DNA of 64,000 nucleotides from Propionispira arboris (GCF_900109225.1 NZ_FNZK01000009.1:62001-126000), one strand, 5' to 3'; shown: positions 53,620 through 61,882, counted from the stretch's first letter. A program made the numbers and translations. The notes: generated by a model from the sequence alone, not told the origin.

Positions 53620-54240
53620 ATGAAATTAAAGAAAATAGTAACGATTGTTTTAGTATGTTTCTTTGCTTTATCATCGATTGCCTTTGCGGCAAAGGGGGGA
53701 GCAAAATTTTCCGCACCTAAGTCGGCACCTAGTGTTTCAACGCCGTCGAAAACTTCAGGTGCTTCAACGACTACACCATCAAAAGAATATACGCCATCGA
53801 AAGATGCTAAATCCTTAAGCAAGGATGCACCAGCAGCCAGTACAAAATCTGCAGCAACGCCAGCTGCTGCCGCCAGTTCATCCCCGTGGGGTGGAATGAT
53901 GCGAAATGTTGGCTTGTTTGCCGGTGGTATGTTCCTCGGCAGTATGCTTGGTAATATGTTTGGTATGGGTGGTATGGGCATGGGTGCCGATATCATGGGT
54001 TTATTGATGAATGTAGTCTTGTTGGGAGTCGTCTTTATGGTAGGACGTTTCTTATGGAATAAGTTTAAAAACAAAGGTAATAATGTAAGTCATTTCACAC
54101 GTCCACAACAAGATGTTTCACCATATCGGAATAAATATGATATGGCATCTAAAAAAAATGACGAAGAATTGCCGAATATTACACCAGAACACGATTCTTA
54201 TCAAAGTAAAAGCAAAGCGGATGAATATCGTAACCGTTAA
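53620..54240 (+). CDS. Secreted/membrane protein with Ser/Thr/Ala-rich linker and Gly/Met-rich helix
   Basis: This 206-residue protein has a cleavable-looking signal peptide (about 1-23, ending AFA), a low-complexity Ser/Thr/Pro/Ala linker (about 25-85), a glycine- and methionine-rich hydrophobic patch (about 90-125), one membrane helix (about 128-147) and a hydrophilic basic/acidic tail. The layout matches the N-terminal half of bacterial Tim44-like proteins, but the Tim44 lipid-binding domain that should follow is absent. Function is unknown. Confidence 0.75.
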   Translation: MKLKKIVTIVLVCFFALSSIAFAAKGGAKFSAPKSAPSVSTPSKTSGASTTTPSKEYTPSKDAKSLSKDAPAASTKSAATPAAAASSSPWGGMMRNVGLFAGGMFLGSMLGNMFGMGGMGMGADIMGLLMNVVLLGVVFMVGRFLWNKFKNKGNNVSHFTRPQQDVSPYRNKYDMASKKNDEELPNITPEHDSYQSKSKADEYRNR

Positions 54241-54290
54241 ATAAAAAATGACCTGCATTTCTAAATTGAAATGCAGGTCATTTTTATGTC
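54240..54290. terminator. Bidirectional terminator
   Basis: AAAAATGACCTGCATTTC pairs with GAAATGCAGGTCATTTTT around an 8-base loop, between the convergent Tim44-like and NlpC/P60 genes. Confidence 0.9.
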
Positions 54291-54305
54291 AGCGAATAGG
54301 AGTAG

Positions 54306-55061
54306 TTATTTCGTGATACGTTTTGCGCCAATATATTTTGGCTTCCAATATGAATTATCTAATTCATCGATACGAACCCCTTTACTCGATGAGGTGTGAA
54401 TGAATTTGCCGTCACCAATATAGATTCCACAATGGGAAGGGCCTGGCTCATAGGTCGTGAAAAAAACTAAATCACCGCTTTGCAAGGCACTGCGGCTGAT
54501 ATTTTTGCCCAGTCTATACTGTTCATCGGCGGTACGGGGAATGGATATTTTCTGCTGGGCAAATACATACTGCAGGTAACCGGAACAGTCAAAACCTTTT
54601 GGTGTAGTGCCACCGAATTGGTATGGAACACCGATGTAATGTTTTGCTGTCTGGATAATTGGTGGAACCATATTTGTTGTGATAAACGGGGAACCTTCAG
54701 GTGCCGGGCTATTGGGAAAATTTATTTGACCAACAGCTGGAACGGCTTCTCTTTTTTTTACTATAGGTGTTGCTTTTTTTAGCGCTCGCCAAGTCTGACC
54801 ATCAACGATACCATTAATTTTAATCCGTTGGTCACGCTGAAATTCAAGGACAGCTTGTTTTGTTTCTAAACCAAAAATACCGTCAATACTTGTAATGGTA
54901 TAATTAAGTCGCTTTAATTGCTGTTGCAGAGCTATGACTTCGCTGCCATGCGAACTTTGTGAGAGCGATTTTGCTGCATTTGCTGCCGTGGGAGGAAGTA
55001 AAACAAACAGTAATGTTATGATAATAGAGTAAAGAATCAACTTCATAAAATTCCCTATCAT
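54306..55061 (-). CDS. NlpC/P60 peptidoglycan hydrolase with PG-binding domain
   Basis: This secreted cell-wall endopeptidase of about 251 residues has a signal peptide (about 1-28, ending ANA), a peptidoglycan-binding domain type 1 (about 35-95; VIALQQQLKRLNY, GLETKQAVLEFQRD) and a C-terminal NlpC/P60 domain (about 130-250). The catalytic cysteine is in FDCSGYLQ and the histidines in SHCGIYIG and FIHTSSS. It would cut peptide cross-links. The start is the ATG at 55061 behind AAAGGA; an ATG at 55082 would overlap the arsR end. It lies 14 bases after arsR. Confidence 0.92.
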   Translation of the reverse strand: MIGNFMKLILYSIIITLLFVLLPPTAANAAKSLSQSSHGSEVIALQQQLKRLNYTITSIDGIFGLETKQAVLEFQRDQRIKINGIVDGQTWRALKKATPIVKKREAVPAVGQINFPNSPAPEGSPFITTNMVPPIIQTAKHYIGVPYQFGGTTPKGFDCSGYLQYVFAQQKISIPRTADEQYRLGKNISRSALQSGDLVFFTTYEPGPSHCGIYIGDGKFIHTSSSKGVRIDELDNSYWKPKYIGAKRITK

Positions 55062-55074
55062 TTGATTTTTCCTT

Positions 55075-55455
55075 TCAGCCATGCTTAATATGTTCGAGTC
55101 CCTGACTCATTAGGCTTACAACATGAGAGTCGTCAAGTGAATACCAGGCTTCTTTACCCTCTTTGCGAAATTTTACGAGCCTTGCTCCGCGCAGTACCCT
55201 CAGTTGGTGCGAGATGGCGGACTGACCCATCTGCAGGGTTGCTGCAATATCACAGACGCACATTTCATTTTTTGTGAGCAGTCCTAATATTCGAATCCGT
55301 GTTGGATCCCCAAGGATTTTGAATGTGTCTGCCAAGATCATTGTTGTTTCTTCCGTCAGTAAATGCAGTTTTGCTGCGTGAACCATATCTTGATGTACGA
55401 TATAAGCATCACATGTTTCACAATTGCAAGTTTCAGTTTTTTTTTCATGTATCAT
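55075..55455 (-). CDS. ArsR/SmtB-family metal-responsive repressor
   Basis: This 126-residue winged-helix repressor resembles CadC. It has an N-terminal cysteine cluster CNCETC (residues 9-14) and the ELCVCDI-like motif (MCVCDIAATL, about 67-76) next to a recognition helix (GQSAISHQLRVLRGARLV). These cysteines suit Cd(II), Pb(II) or Zn(II) sensing. No ATATGAA palindrome lies in front of this gene, but a perfect one lies before the P-type ATPase at 44987, its likely target in trans. It is followed by the NlpC/P60 gene in the same direction. Confidence 0.9.
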   Translation of the reverse strand: MIHEKKTETCNCETCDAYIVHQDMVHAAKLHLLTEETTMILADTFKILGDPTRIRILGLLTKNEMCVCDIAATLQMGQSAISHQLRVLRGARLVKFRKEGKEAWYSLDDSHVVSLMSQGLEHIKHG

Positions 55456-55517
55456 TGAATCCTCCTATTCTACTAGCAAGAGAAACTGTCTAAACGCAGA
55501 AAATATTATTATTATTC

Positions 55518-55540
55518 TAATAAGTTGCATTATATATATC
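55518..55540 (-). repeat. Dispersed repeat, minimal footprint F
   Basis: AATAAGTTGCATTATATATATC is the reverse of the footprint at 48468-48487 (ATATAATGCAACTTAT), again without the element body. Confidence 0.5.
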
Positions 55541-55620
55541 AGTATAAAGCAAAAAATAAAATTTGAAAATAAAATCTTTGAAAATAAGTTGTTTTTTCTT
55601 AATGGGGACAGATAAAAAAC

Positions 55621-55778
55621 TGTGGATAACTTTTCAATAAAAGAGAGTTATCAACAATATTATCCACAAAATCGAATATATTGTGGATAAGTATAGGATC
55701 CTGAAACTAAATCATGTGTTACGGTATATAAAAAAGTTATTCACAAGCCTGAATAAATTTATCCCCAACTGTGTATAA
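55621..55778. other. Cluster of DnaA boxes (origin-like or DnaA-titration region)
   Basis: Seven nine-base sites lie within 158 bases. Five match TTATNCACA exactly: TGTGGATAA at 55621 and 55682, TTATCCACA at 55660, TTATTCACA at 55737 and TGTGTATAA at 55770. Two have one change: TTATCAACA at 55648 and TTATCCCCA at 55759. An A/T-only stretch (about 55540-55600) lies on one side. The interval 55456-55871 has no gene. No dnaA or dnaN is in the window, so this is either an origin separated from dnaA or a DnaA reservoir. Confidence 0.8.
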
Positions 55779-55814
55779 GTATTTTTTTCTGTAAAGAAAA
55801 AGTGTGCTTTTGCA

Positions 55815-55862
55815 TTAAAAAGCAGATAACTCCTACGCTGAGAAATTATCTGCTTTTTTAAA
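55815..55862. terminator. Terminator downstream of ilvA
   Basis: AAAAAGCAGATAA pairs with TTATCTGCTTTTTT around a loop of about 16 bases. Read leftward it lies ten bases behind the ilvA stop codon. Confidence 0.85.
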
Positions 55863-55871
55863 TTCGTTTTG

Positions 55872-57116
55872 TTAATATACCTTAGTTACAATAAAATCAT
55901 TTTTTTCTAAAGCGGCAACGATTTGTTTGACATGGTCCTGCCCATGTGTCTCAATAGTAACTTCAAGTTGAACTTTTTTAAAGCTGTCCGTCACTTTGGC
56001 TTGGTTATGGTCAAGTTTTATAACATTGGCATTTTCTGCGGCTAAAACTTGTGAAACTTTAAGCAATTGTCCTGGTTTATCAGGAAGCTGGACCGCAAAA
56101 CAGAAAATGCGTCCACGAGCAATCAAAGCTTTGTCAATTAGAGCTGAAATCGTCGATATATCAATATTGCCGCCACTGACGATAGCGACAACTTTTTTCC
56201 CTTTAAGAGAAAGTTTGGTGAGTGCAGCTAAAGATAGGACACCAGCACCTTCGGCGATCAATTTATGCTTCTCAATTAAAGAGAGTAGAGCTGACATGAT
56301 TTCTAGTTCGGATACGGTTATTATTTCATCCACATATTTTTTTATGAATTCGAACGTCAATTTACCAGGCGTTTTTACAGCTGTACCGTCTGCTACCGTA
56401 TCCACTTGTCGAAGTGTGCTGACTTTCCCCTTGGCAAGGGAGTATTTGATACAGGCGGCCCCCTCTGGCTCGACACCAATGATTTTTACATTTGGATTTA
56501 CTGCTTTGGTAGCAAGAGCTACACCACTGATAAAACCACCGCCACCGACTGGTACAAGTATGGCATCTACATCTTTAAGTTCGTCAATGATCTCAAGAGC
56601 TGTGGTTCCTTGACCGACAAGAACCTGAACATCATCAAAGGGGTGAACAAAGACATATCCGTGTTCTTTTTGTAGTTCAACGGCTTTTCCGTAAGCATCA
56701 TCATAGCTGTCTCCGTAAAGAACTACTTCGGCACCGTAAGCGCGTGTCGCTTCAACCTTTAAGATCGGAGTCGTTGCTGGCATAGCAATAACAGCTTTTA
56801 CACCGAGCTGCTGAGCGGCAAATGCTACGCCTTGGGCATGATTGCCAGCGGAAGCTGTGATGACACCTTTTGATTTTTCTTCGGTAGATAGCTGACTAAT
56901 TTTGTTATAAGCACCACGTAATTTAAAAGAACCTGTGTTTTGCAGATTTTCTGGTTTAATGTAGACATCATTTCCAGAAATAGAAGAAAAATATGGGCTT
57001 TGAATTAAATGTGTTTTTTTTACGACTTGATTTAATTGTTTTGCAGCCTGATAGACATCCGCAATGGATGTACTTTCCATGATTGATTGAGCGGTTGATT
57101 TTTTTTCTTCAGACAT
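55872..57116 (-). CDS. ilvA: Threonine ammonia-lyase
   Basis: This 414-residue PLP enzyme deaminates threonine to 2-oxobutyrate. The PLP lysine is in GSFKLRGAYNKI (near residue 62), the phosphate loop is GGGGFISGVA, and a C-terminal ACT-like domain (about 330-414; AVQLPDKPGQLLKVSQVL) is of the single-ACT catabolic/biodegradative type found in many Firmicutes. It may serve isoleucine synthesis or threonine breakdown; no ilv or tdc genes are adjacent. The start is the ATG at 57116 behind AGGAGG; a longer frame to 57176 lies in the leader. Confidence 0.93.
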   Translation of the reverse strand: MSEEKKSTAQSIMESTSIADVYQAAKQLNQVVKKTHLIQSPYFSSISGNDVYIKPENLQNTGSFKLRGAYNKISQLSTEEKSKGVITASAGNHAQGVAFAAQQLGVKAVIAMPATTPILKVEATRAYGAEVVLYGDSYDDAYGKAVELQKEHGYVFVHPFDDVQVLVGQGTTALEIIDELKDVDAILVPVGGGGFISGVALATKAVNPNVKIIGVEPEGAACIKYSLAKGKVSTLRQVDTVADGTAVKTPGKLTFEFIKKYVDEIITVSELEIMSALLSLIEKHKLIAEGAGVLSLAALTKLSLKGKKVVAIVSGGNIDISTISALIDKALIARGRIFCFAVQLPDKPGQLLKVSQVLAAENANVIKLDHNQAKVTDSFKKVQLEVTIETHGQDHVKQIVAALEKNDFIVTKVY

Positions 57117-57289
57117 CAAGAAGCCTCCTAAAAAATATAAATGAAGCTGAACATCAAAGTTTGCAATGGGATACAAGTATTGAGTCTTTGAATAGTAACT
57201 TCATTTTGCGGTCAAACGCACATATGGAAATGACTATGTTTACAAATTATATACAATATGCACAAAAATAACCGATAAATGTTTAGTAG

Positions 57290-57319
57290 ATTTTAGCATT
57301 AACCAACCATTGCTGTCAA
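57290..57319 (-). promoter_or_regulatory. Predicted ilvA promoter
   Basis: On the minus strand TTGACA (57314-57319), an 18-base spacer and TAAAAT (57290-57295) predict a leader of about 165 bases. The leader can fold (AATGAAG with CTTCATT) but shows no T-box sequence. Nothing else is seen in 57117-57477. Confidence 0.6.
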
Positions 57320-57491
57320 GTTTGATTCGGCAAAATATAGTCGTGTTTTGCTATAAATTCAGGTAATTTGTAATTATTTATGGAAGTCGTTGTAAAAAGA
57401 CAGGACTTTTAGCAGTTGTAACGAAGTATTAATATATGACAATAAGAGGCTAGAAAAAGACGAAGGATACATATAAAGAGGAGTGAGCTTT

Positions 57492-57929
57492 ATGCAGGCA
57501 TTTGGACGGATTTTGGTGCCAGTAGATGGTTCGAAAAATTCGGATAAGGCTATTGCAGCAGCAGTTGATATTAATTCCGTATCCCATGGGCAGATTGATT
57601 TTTTATATGTGGCTTATTTTAATGGCAATACCGATGATCCGGCGGATCAGATTTCATGGCTGCCGGATGAATTTACGGGATCAATCCAGCAAATCAGCCA
57701 GGCTGTTTTGCTGCATGCCGTAAAGCAGATTTCAACAGATTCAAATTATATGACACATACTGCAACTGGAATTCCGGCGAAACAAATTCTGAAATTTGCC
57801 AAGGACCATGCAAGCGATTTAATTGTAATTGGCGGGCGCGGCCTTGGGGTTGTCGAGGGTTTTTTGCTTGGTAGTGTGAGTCAGGAAGTTCTCGAACATG
57901 CCCGCTGCCCAGTTCTTATCGTGAAATAA
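57492..57929 (+). CDS. Universal stress protein (first of three)
   Basis: This UspA-fold protein of about 145 residues starts FGRILVPVDGSKNS. The ATP-binding motif of the family reads GGRGLGVVEGFLLGSVSQEVL near residues 112-132 and the end CPVLIVK is typical. ATP-binding Usp proteins support survival under energy or redox stress. The start is the ATG at 57492 behind AGGAG; a GTG at 57483 overlaps that site. It is the most divergent of the three tandem copies. Confidence 0.9.
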   Translation: MQAFGRILVPVDGSKNSDKAIAAAVDINSVSHGQIDFLYVAYFNGNTDDPADQISWLPDEFTGSIQQISQAVLLHAVKQISTDSNYMTHTATGIPAKQILKFAKDHASDLIVIGGRGLGVVEGFLLGSVSQEVLEHARCPVLIVK

Positions 57930-57965
57930 CAGATCATATAAATCGAAAAATAGGGGGGGATTATT

Positions 57966-58430
57966 ATGGCGGAATATCGACATATTTTAGTTCCAGTTGA
58001 TGGTTCAGCAAGTTCGTTAAAGGCAGTAGAACAAGCTATTGAGCTAGCTGGACTTTGTGATGCTGAAATCAACTTCATCCATGTAGCAAATTTAAATGGT
58101 GTCATGGGAAGTTACCCCGCGTTTGTATCGCCTCGTTCTACTTTTAGTGGTTCTATATTGGAAGATGTAGTAGAAATTGGTAGAAAAATATTAGACCAAG
58201 CATTGGATATGGTGCCGCAATCTATTAAAGCAAAAGGGCATTGTGTAAATGGAAACCCTGCTTCGGCAATTTTGCAAGAAGCAGAAGCCTTGAAGGTTGA
58301 TTTGATTATAGTTGGAAGTCGGGGGCTGGGAGTGCTGAAGGGAACTTTGGTTGGCAGTGTCAGCCGTTCTTTGTTAGGCAATGCAAATTGTCCTGTTCTG
58401 GTTGTGAAAGCAGTAGAAGAAGAAAAATAG
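57966..58430 (+). CDS. Universal stress protein (second of three)
   Basis: This 154-residue UspA-fold protein starts YRHILVPVDGSASS, with ATP-binding motif GSRGLGVLKGTLVGSVSRSLL and end CPVLVVK. It follows the first copy by 36 bases with GGGGGG before the ATG. It has a longer loop (MGSYPAFVSPRSTFSGS) than the third copy. Confidence 0.9.
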   Translation: MAEYRHILVPVDGSASSLKAVEQAIELAGLCDAEINFIHVANLNGVMGSYPAFVSPRSTFSGSILEDVVEIGRKILDQALDMVPQSIKAKGHCVNGNPASAILQEAEALKVDLIIVGSRGLGVLKGTLVGSVSRSLLGNANCPVLVVKAVEEEK

Positions 58431-58442
58431 GAGGATATTATT

Positions 58443-58865
58443 ATGGATAAAATTAGACGTATTTTAGTTCCGGTCGATGGGTCAGAAAGCTCAGATCGAG
58501 CAATTTCACAGGCAATAACGCTGGCGGATGTTTGTGAAGCGAAAATAGCATTTCTCTATGTGGCCAATATCAATCAATTGGCGATTAATGCTTGTTTATC
58601 AGATGCGATTTTAGAAGCTGTTACAAAAGCAGGCAATGTAATTTTGGATAAAGCACTTGCTGATGTTCCAGAGTCGATTACAGCGGAAGGATTTGCTGAA
58701 ACTGGATCACCAGCCGTGGTGATTCTTGATTTTGCAAATTCAGAAGGTATTGATATGATCGTCATGGGAAGTCGGGGACTTGGGATTGTGAAAGGTGTAC
58801 TTTTAGGCAGTGTCAGCCAGTATATTGTTGAACAATCAAAATGTCCGGTGCTTGTTGTAAAATAA
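58443..58865 (+). CDS. Universal stress protein (third of three)
   Basis: This 140-residue UspA-fold protein starts IRRILVPVDGSESS, with ATP-binding motif GSRGLGIVKGVLLGSVSQYIV and end CPVLVVK. It is 12 bases after the second copy, behind AGGAGG, and ends at a strong terminator, closing a three-gene operon that arose by tandem duplication. Confidence 0.9.
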   Translation: MDKIRRILVPVDGSESSDRAISQAITLADVCEAKIAFLYVANINQLAINACLSDAILEAVTKAGNVILDKALADVPESITAEGFAETGSPAVVILDFANSEGIDMIVMGSRGLGIVKGVLLGSVSQYIVEQSKCPVLVVK

Positions 58866-58876
58866 GATATATTATA

Positions 58877-58924
58877 TTAAAGGCATTGCCTGCATTGATA
58901 AAATGCAGGCAATGCCTTTTTGTT
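58877..58924. terminator. Bidirectional terminator after the usp genes
   Basis: AAAGGCATTGCCTGCATT pairs with AATGCAGGCAATGCCTTT, loop of about 6 bases, followed by TTGTTTT. It separates the usp operon from the convergent deoR-type gene. Confidence 0.92.
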
Positions 58925-58951
58925 TTGGGAAATGTTCTGTTTTTTGCTGTG

Positions 58952-59755
58952 TCAACTATCTGCTGCATCCGCTAACGTATCAAGTTCAATGATTTCAAGA
59001 CCTTGTTCTTTGAGGCGCAGCAGCTCATCGTGATCGGCATCTTTACCGGTGATGATTGTAGTGATTTTATTGATTGAGCCACTGAGAAAATTATGTTCAC
59101 GACCAATTTTGGAAGTCGTGGCAAGGACAAAGCATGGACCTTGGCAGCGCTTGAGCATCATTTCATTGACGGCTGTTTCCTGGAGGACAGATGTTGTAAT
59201 GCCGCCTTTAACGCTAATACCGCCGACGCCGATAAAGGCTTTGTCGGCGGTGATTTTAGATAAGGTGTGCAGGGCAAATTCTCCGACCATTGATTGTTTG
59301 CGCTCGTAAACTTCACCACCGGTTAAAATCAGTTCGACACGCGGGTCTTTTTCGGTCCCGACGGCACTGCCGTTATTGGTTACGATGATAACTCGTTTAT
59401 TTTTAATGTATTTCAGCAAAAGCAAAGTTGTGGAACTTGAGTTCATAAAAATAGTATCACCATCTTCAATTAGGTCTGCTGCATATTTTGCAATAGCATT
59501 TTTTTGCGATATGTTTTTTGGGGACAAGGTATCAAGTGGGGGATCTTCTTTTAATGTTCCTTCTAATAATCTTGCACCGCCGTGAAACCGGTTGACTATA
59601 CTTTTTTCTTCAAAAATTTGCAAATCACGGCGAATTGTTGTTGGTGAAACTTTTAGTTGTTGGGCAAGATCATCGACTTGTACATCTTTTGACTCTTTTA
59701 AAGCTTTTAAAATATATTGCTGCCGTTTAAAAACGACACTTTTACTATTTTTCAT
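58952..59755 (-). CDS. DeoR-family transcriptional regulator (likely ula regulator)
   Basis: This 267-residue repressor has an N-terminal DeoR helix-turn-helix (about 13-60; VDDLAQQLKVSPTTIRRDLQIFEEK) and the DeoR sensor domain (about 80-255), with FMNSSSTTLLL and ADKAFIGVGGIS, which bind phosphorylated sugars. It is divergent from the ascorbate-type operon, so it probably represses that operon and responds to L-ascorbate 6-phosphate or a related sugar phosphate. The 364-base gap between them carries phased CATAAAA repeats. Confidence 0.9.
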   Translation of the reverse strand: MKNSKSVVFKRQQYILKALKESKDVQVDDLAQQLKVSPTTIRRDLQIFEEKSIVNRFHGGARLLEGTLKEDPPLDTLSPKNISQKNAIAKYAADLIEDGDTIFMNSSSTTLLLLKYIKNKRVIIVTNNGSAVGTEKDPRVELILTGGEVYERKQSMVGEFALHTLSKITADKAFIGVGGISVKGGITTSVLQETAVNEMMLKRCQGPCFVLATTSKIGREHNFLSGSINKITTIITGKDADHDELLRLKEQGLEIIELDTLADAADS

Positions 59756-59841
59756 CGGACATTCAATCCTCTCATTATTAATATAAAATTGCAGTTGTCT
59801 ACTAGAACATCGTTGCTGGATAGATTGTTTTTAGAAGTGCG

Positions 59842-60104
59842 CATAAAATTATCATAATGCTTATTGTTTATATTATATGCAAAAACAAAAAAATATACAA
59901 GTTTTAAATCATAAAAAGAACGTAAAATTTATATTTTACTAAAATACAACATAAAACAATCGTAAAACAAACATAAAAAGCAATTTTATAAAATTTTAGT
60001 ATTATTTTTTGCAAAAAAGCTTGAATCGTGCAAAAAAAAAGTGTATTATAAGGGCATAAAGAAAAAACAAGAAGAAATCATTCATAAAACGATCATAAAA
60101 TAAA
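59842..60104. promoter_or_regulatory. Phased CATAAAA repeats between the DeoR gene and ulaG
   Basis: Four clusters of CATAAAA/CGTAAAA half-sites repeat every 11 bases: 59842 and 59853 (CATAATG); 59910 and 59921; 59950, 59961 and 59972; 60083 and 60094. The last cluster directly precedes the ulaG ribosome site. They are strong candidate operators for the DeoR-type repressor. No gene lies in this gap. Confidence 0.65.
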
Positions 60105-60119
60105 TATTCGGAGGGCATT

Positions 60120-61184
60120 ATGAGTAAAGTAGATACAATAACGAGAGAGTCTTGGATTTTAAATACGTTTCCTGAATGGGGTACCTGGTTAAATGAAGAA
60201 ATTGACCAGGAAGTGGTGGAAAAAGGAACTTTTGCGATGTGGTGGCTTGGCTGTACTGGGATTTGGGTTAAGTCGGAAGGCAATACAAATCTTTGTATTG
60301 ATTTTTGGTGCGGTACTGGTAAACAGACAAAAAATAAAAAAATGGATCCACAGCATCAAATGGCGCGGATGTCGGGCGGGCGCAATGTGCAGCCGAACTT
60401 ACGGGTAGCACCTTTTGTCTTGGACCCCTTTGGTATCAAAAATATTGATGCTGTACTGGCAACACACTATCATAATGATCATATAGATGTGAATGTTGCG
60501 GCAGCTGTTCTACAAAACTGTGTGTCAGACGTTCCTTTCATTGGACCCAAATATTGTGTTGAAAAATGGGTGGAATGGGGTGTGCCAAGAGAGCGTTGCA
60601 TTCTTCTGAAGCCGGGAGATGTTGTCAAAATCAAAGATATGGAGATTATTTCATTAGAAGCATTTGATAGAACGGCACTGATTACTGCACCGCCTGATGG
60701 TGATTTAAAAGGCTGGCTGCCAGATGATATGGATGAAAAAGCTGTAAACTATCTTATTAAAACACCTGGTGGATCTATTTATCATAGTGGTGATTCTCAT
60801 TATTCCAATTATTATGCCAAACATGGCAACGAACATAAAATCGATGTGGCATTAGGCTCTTTTGGAGAAAATCCTCGCGGCATCACCGATAAAATGACAT
60901 CGGTAGATATTCTTCGGATGGCAGAAGCACTCAATACACAGGTTGTGATTCCATTTCATCATGATATTTGGTCCAATTTTCAAGCTGATCCAGCAGAAAT
61001 TCTTGCTTTGTATGAAATGAAAAAAAATAGACTTCAATATAAATTTAAACCATATATCTGGCAGGTTGGTGGAAAATTTGTTTTTCCAAATGATAAAAAT
61101 AATGTAGAATATCATTATCCAAGAGGGTTTGATGATTGTTTTGCAGCCGCTGACATTAATTTGCCATATACGAGTTTTTTATAA
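60120..61184 (+). CDS. ulaG: L-ascorbate-6-phosphate lactonase
   Basis: This 354-residue metallo-beta-lactamase-fold hydrolase opens the lactone ring of L-ascorbate 6-phosphate in the cytoplasm. The metal site HYHNDHID lies near residue 119 and further ligands in [11 protein letters not shown] and VIPFHHD. The family signature [22 protein letters not shown] is present. It is the first gene of a PTS operon of the ula type. GGAGGG precedes the ATG. Confidence 0.95.
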   Translation: MSKVDTITRESWILNTFPEWGTWLNEEIDQEVVEKGTFAMWWLGCTGIWVKSEGNTNLCIDFWCGTGKQTKNKKMDPQHQMARMSGGRNVQPNLRVAPFVLDPFGIKNIDAVLATHYHNDHIDVNVAAAVLQNCVSDVPFIGPKYCVEKWVEWGVPRERCILLKPGDVVKIKDMEIISLEAFDRTALITAPPDGDLKGWLPDDMDEKAVNYLIKTPGGSIYHSGDSHYSNYYAKHGNEHKIDVALGSFGENPRGITDKMTSVDILRMAEALNTQVVIPFHHDIWSNFQADPAEILALYEMKKNRLQYKFKPYIWQVGGKFVFPNDKNNVEYHYPRGFDDCFAAADINLPYTSFL

Positions 61185-61255
61185 AAAATTCAGCTGTCGA
61201 TCGTAGGCAAGTTTTAAGGTCGACAGCAAAAAATAAAAAAAAGTGGTGAGTCTAA

Positions 61256-61702
61256 ATGTTTAAAGAGTTGATTGAAAAAAAACGCTATTCGTTTCATGAA
61301 AGTTTTGCGACTTGGCAAGATGCTGTACGTGCTGCTTGTCAGCCATTGTTGGCTGACAAGACAATTGAAGCCGAGTATATTGATGCCATCATTAGCAAGG
61401 TAACAGAACTTGGACCGTATATTGTTATTGCACCGAACATCTGCATTCCTCATGCACAAGAAGGTGTTGGGGTAAATGATACGGCAGTCTGTTTTATGAA
61501 GACCGAAAAATCGGTTCATTTTAGTGATAATTCTGAACATGATGCTAAGTTGTTTTTTGTTTTAGCATCCGTTGATAATGCCGTACATTTGGAAAATCTT
61601 TGTGAGTTATCGGAATGTTTGTCTGATGAAGAATTTGTTGATAAATTATTAGCAGTTCATTCTGGAGAAGAACTGAAGAATTTAACTTGCAGCATGAGCT
61701 GA
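61256..61702 (+). CDS. ulaC: Ascorbate-type PTS enzyme IIA
   Basis: This 148-residue PTS IIA domain of the mannitol/fructose/ascorbate superfamily carries the phospho-histidine in NICIPHAQEGVGV (near residue 64). It transfers phosphate from HPr to IIB. It follows ulaG by 71 bases; the IIC gene follows after a 180-base gap that holds a complete dispersed repeat. The Ser/Cys-rich C-terminus (LTCSMS) is short. Confidence 0.9.
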   Translation: MFKELIEKKRYSFHESFATWQDAVRAACQPLLADKTIEAEYIDAIISKVTELGPYIVIAPNICIPHAQEGVGVNDTAVCFMKTEKSVHFSDNSEHDAKLFFVLASVDNAVHLENLCELSECLSDEEFVDKLLAVHSGEELKNLTCSMS

Positions 61703-61703
61703 T

Positions 61704-61850
61704 ATATAGAACGCATTAAAGAAATTACATCCAGTCTATCAGTCTGCCAGGAATGGGGTATAGGGCATCGTTTGCTTCCTACGTAACGCCACTCAACCCT
61801 GCACCCCATTCCTGACGAGTACCATATAAAATGTTTAATGCCATATATTA
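61704..61850 (+). repeat. Dispersed repeat, full copy G (MITE-like)
   Basis: The ends GCATTAAAGA (from 61713) and GTTTAATGC (to 61841) are inverted. Inside them CAGGAATGGGGT and ACCCCATTCCTG form a second perfect inverted repeat, so the whole can fold into a long hairpin. It is inserted in the gap between the IIA and IIC genes of the ula-type operon. No protein is encoded. Confidence 0.85.
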
Positions 61851-61882
61851 TAGATAAATATTGATTAATAGGGGGAGAATAA

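Noticed and set aside
57117-57290. A T-box or attenuator in the ilvA leader.
   Set aside because: No T-box core sequence and no terminator with a T run; only a weak stem was found.
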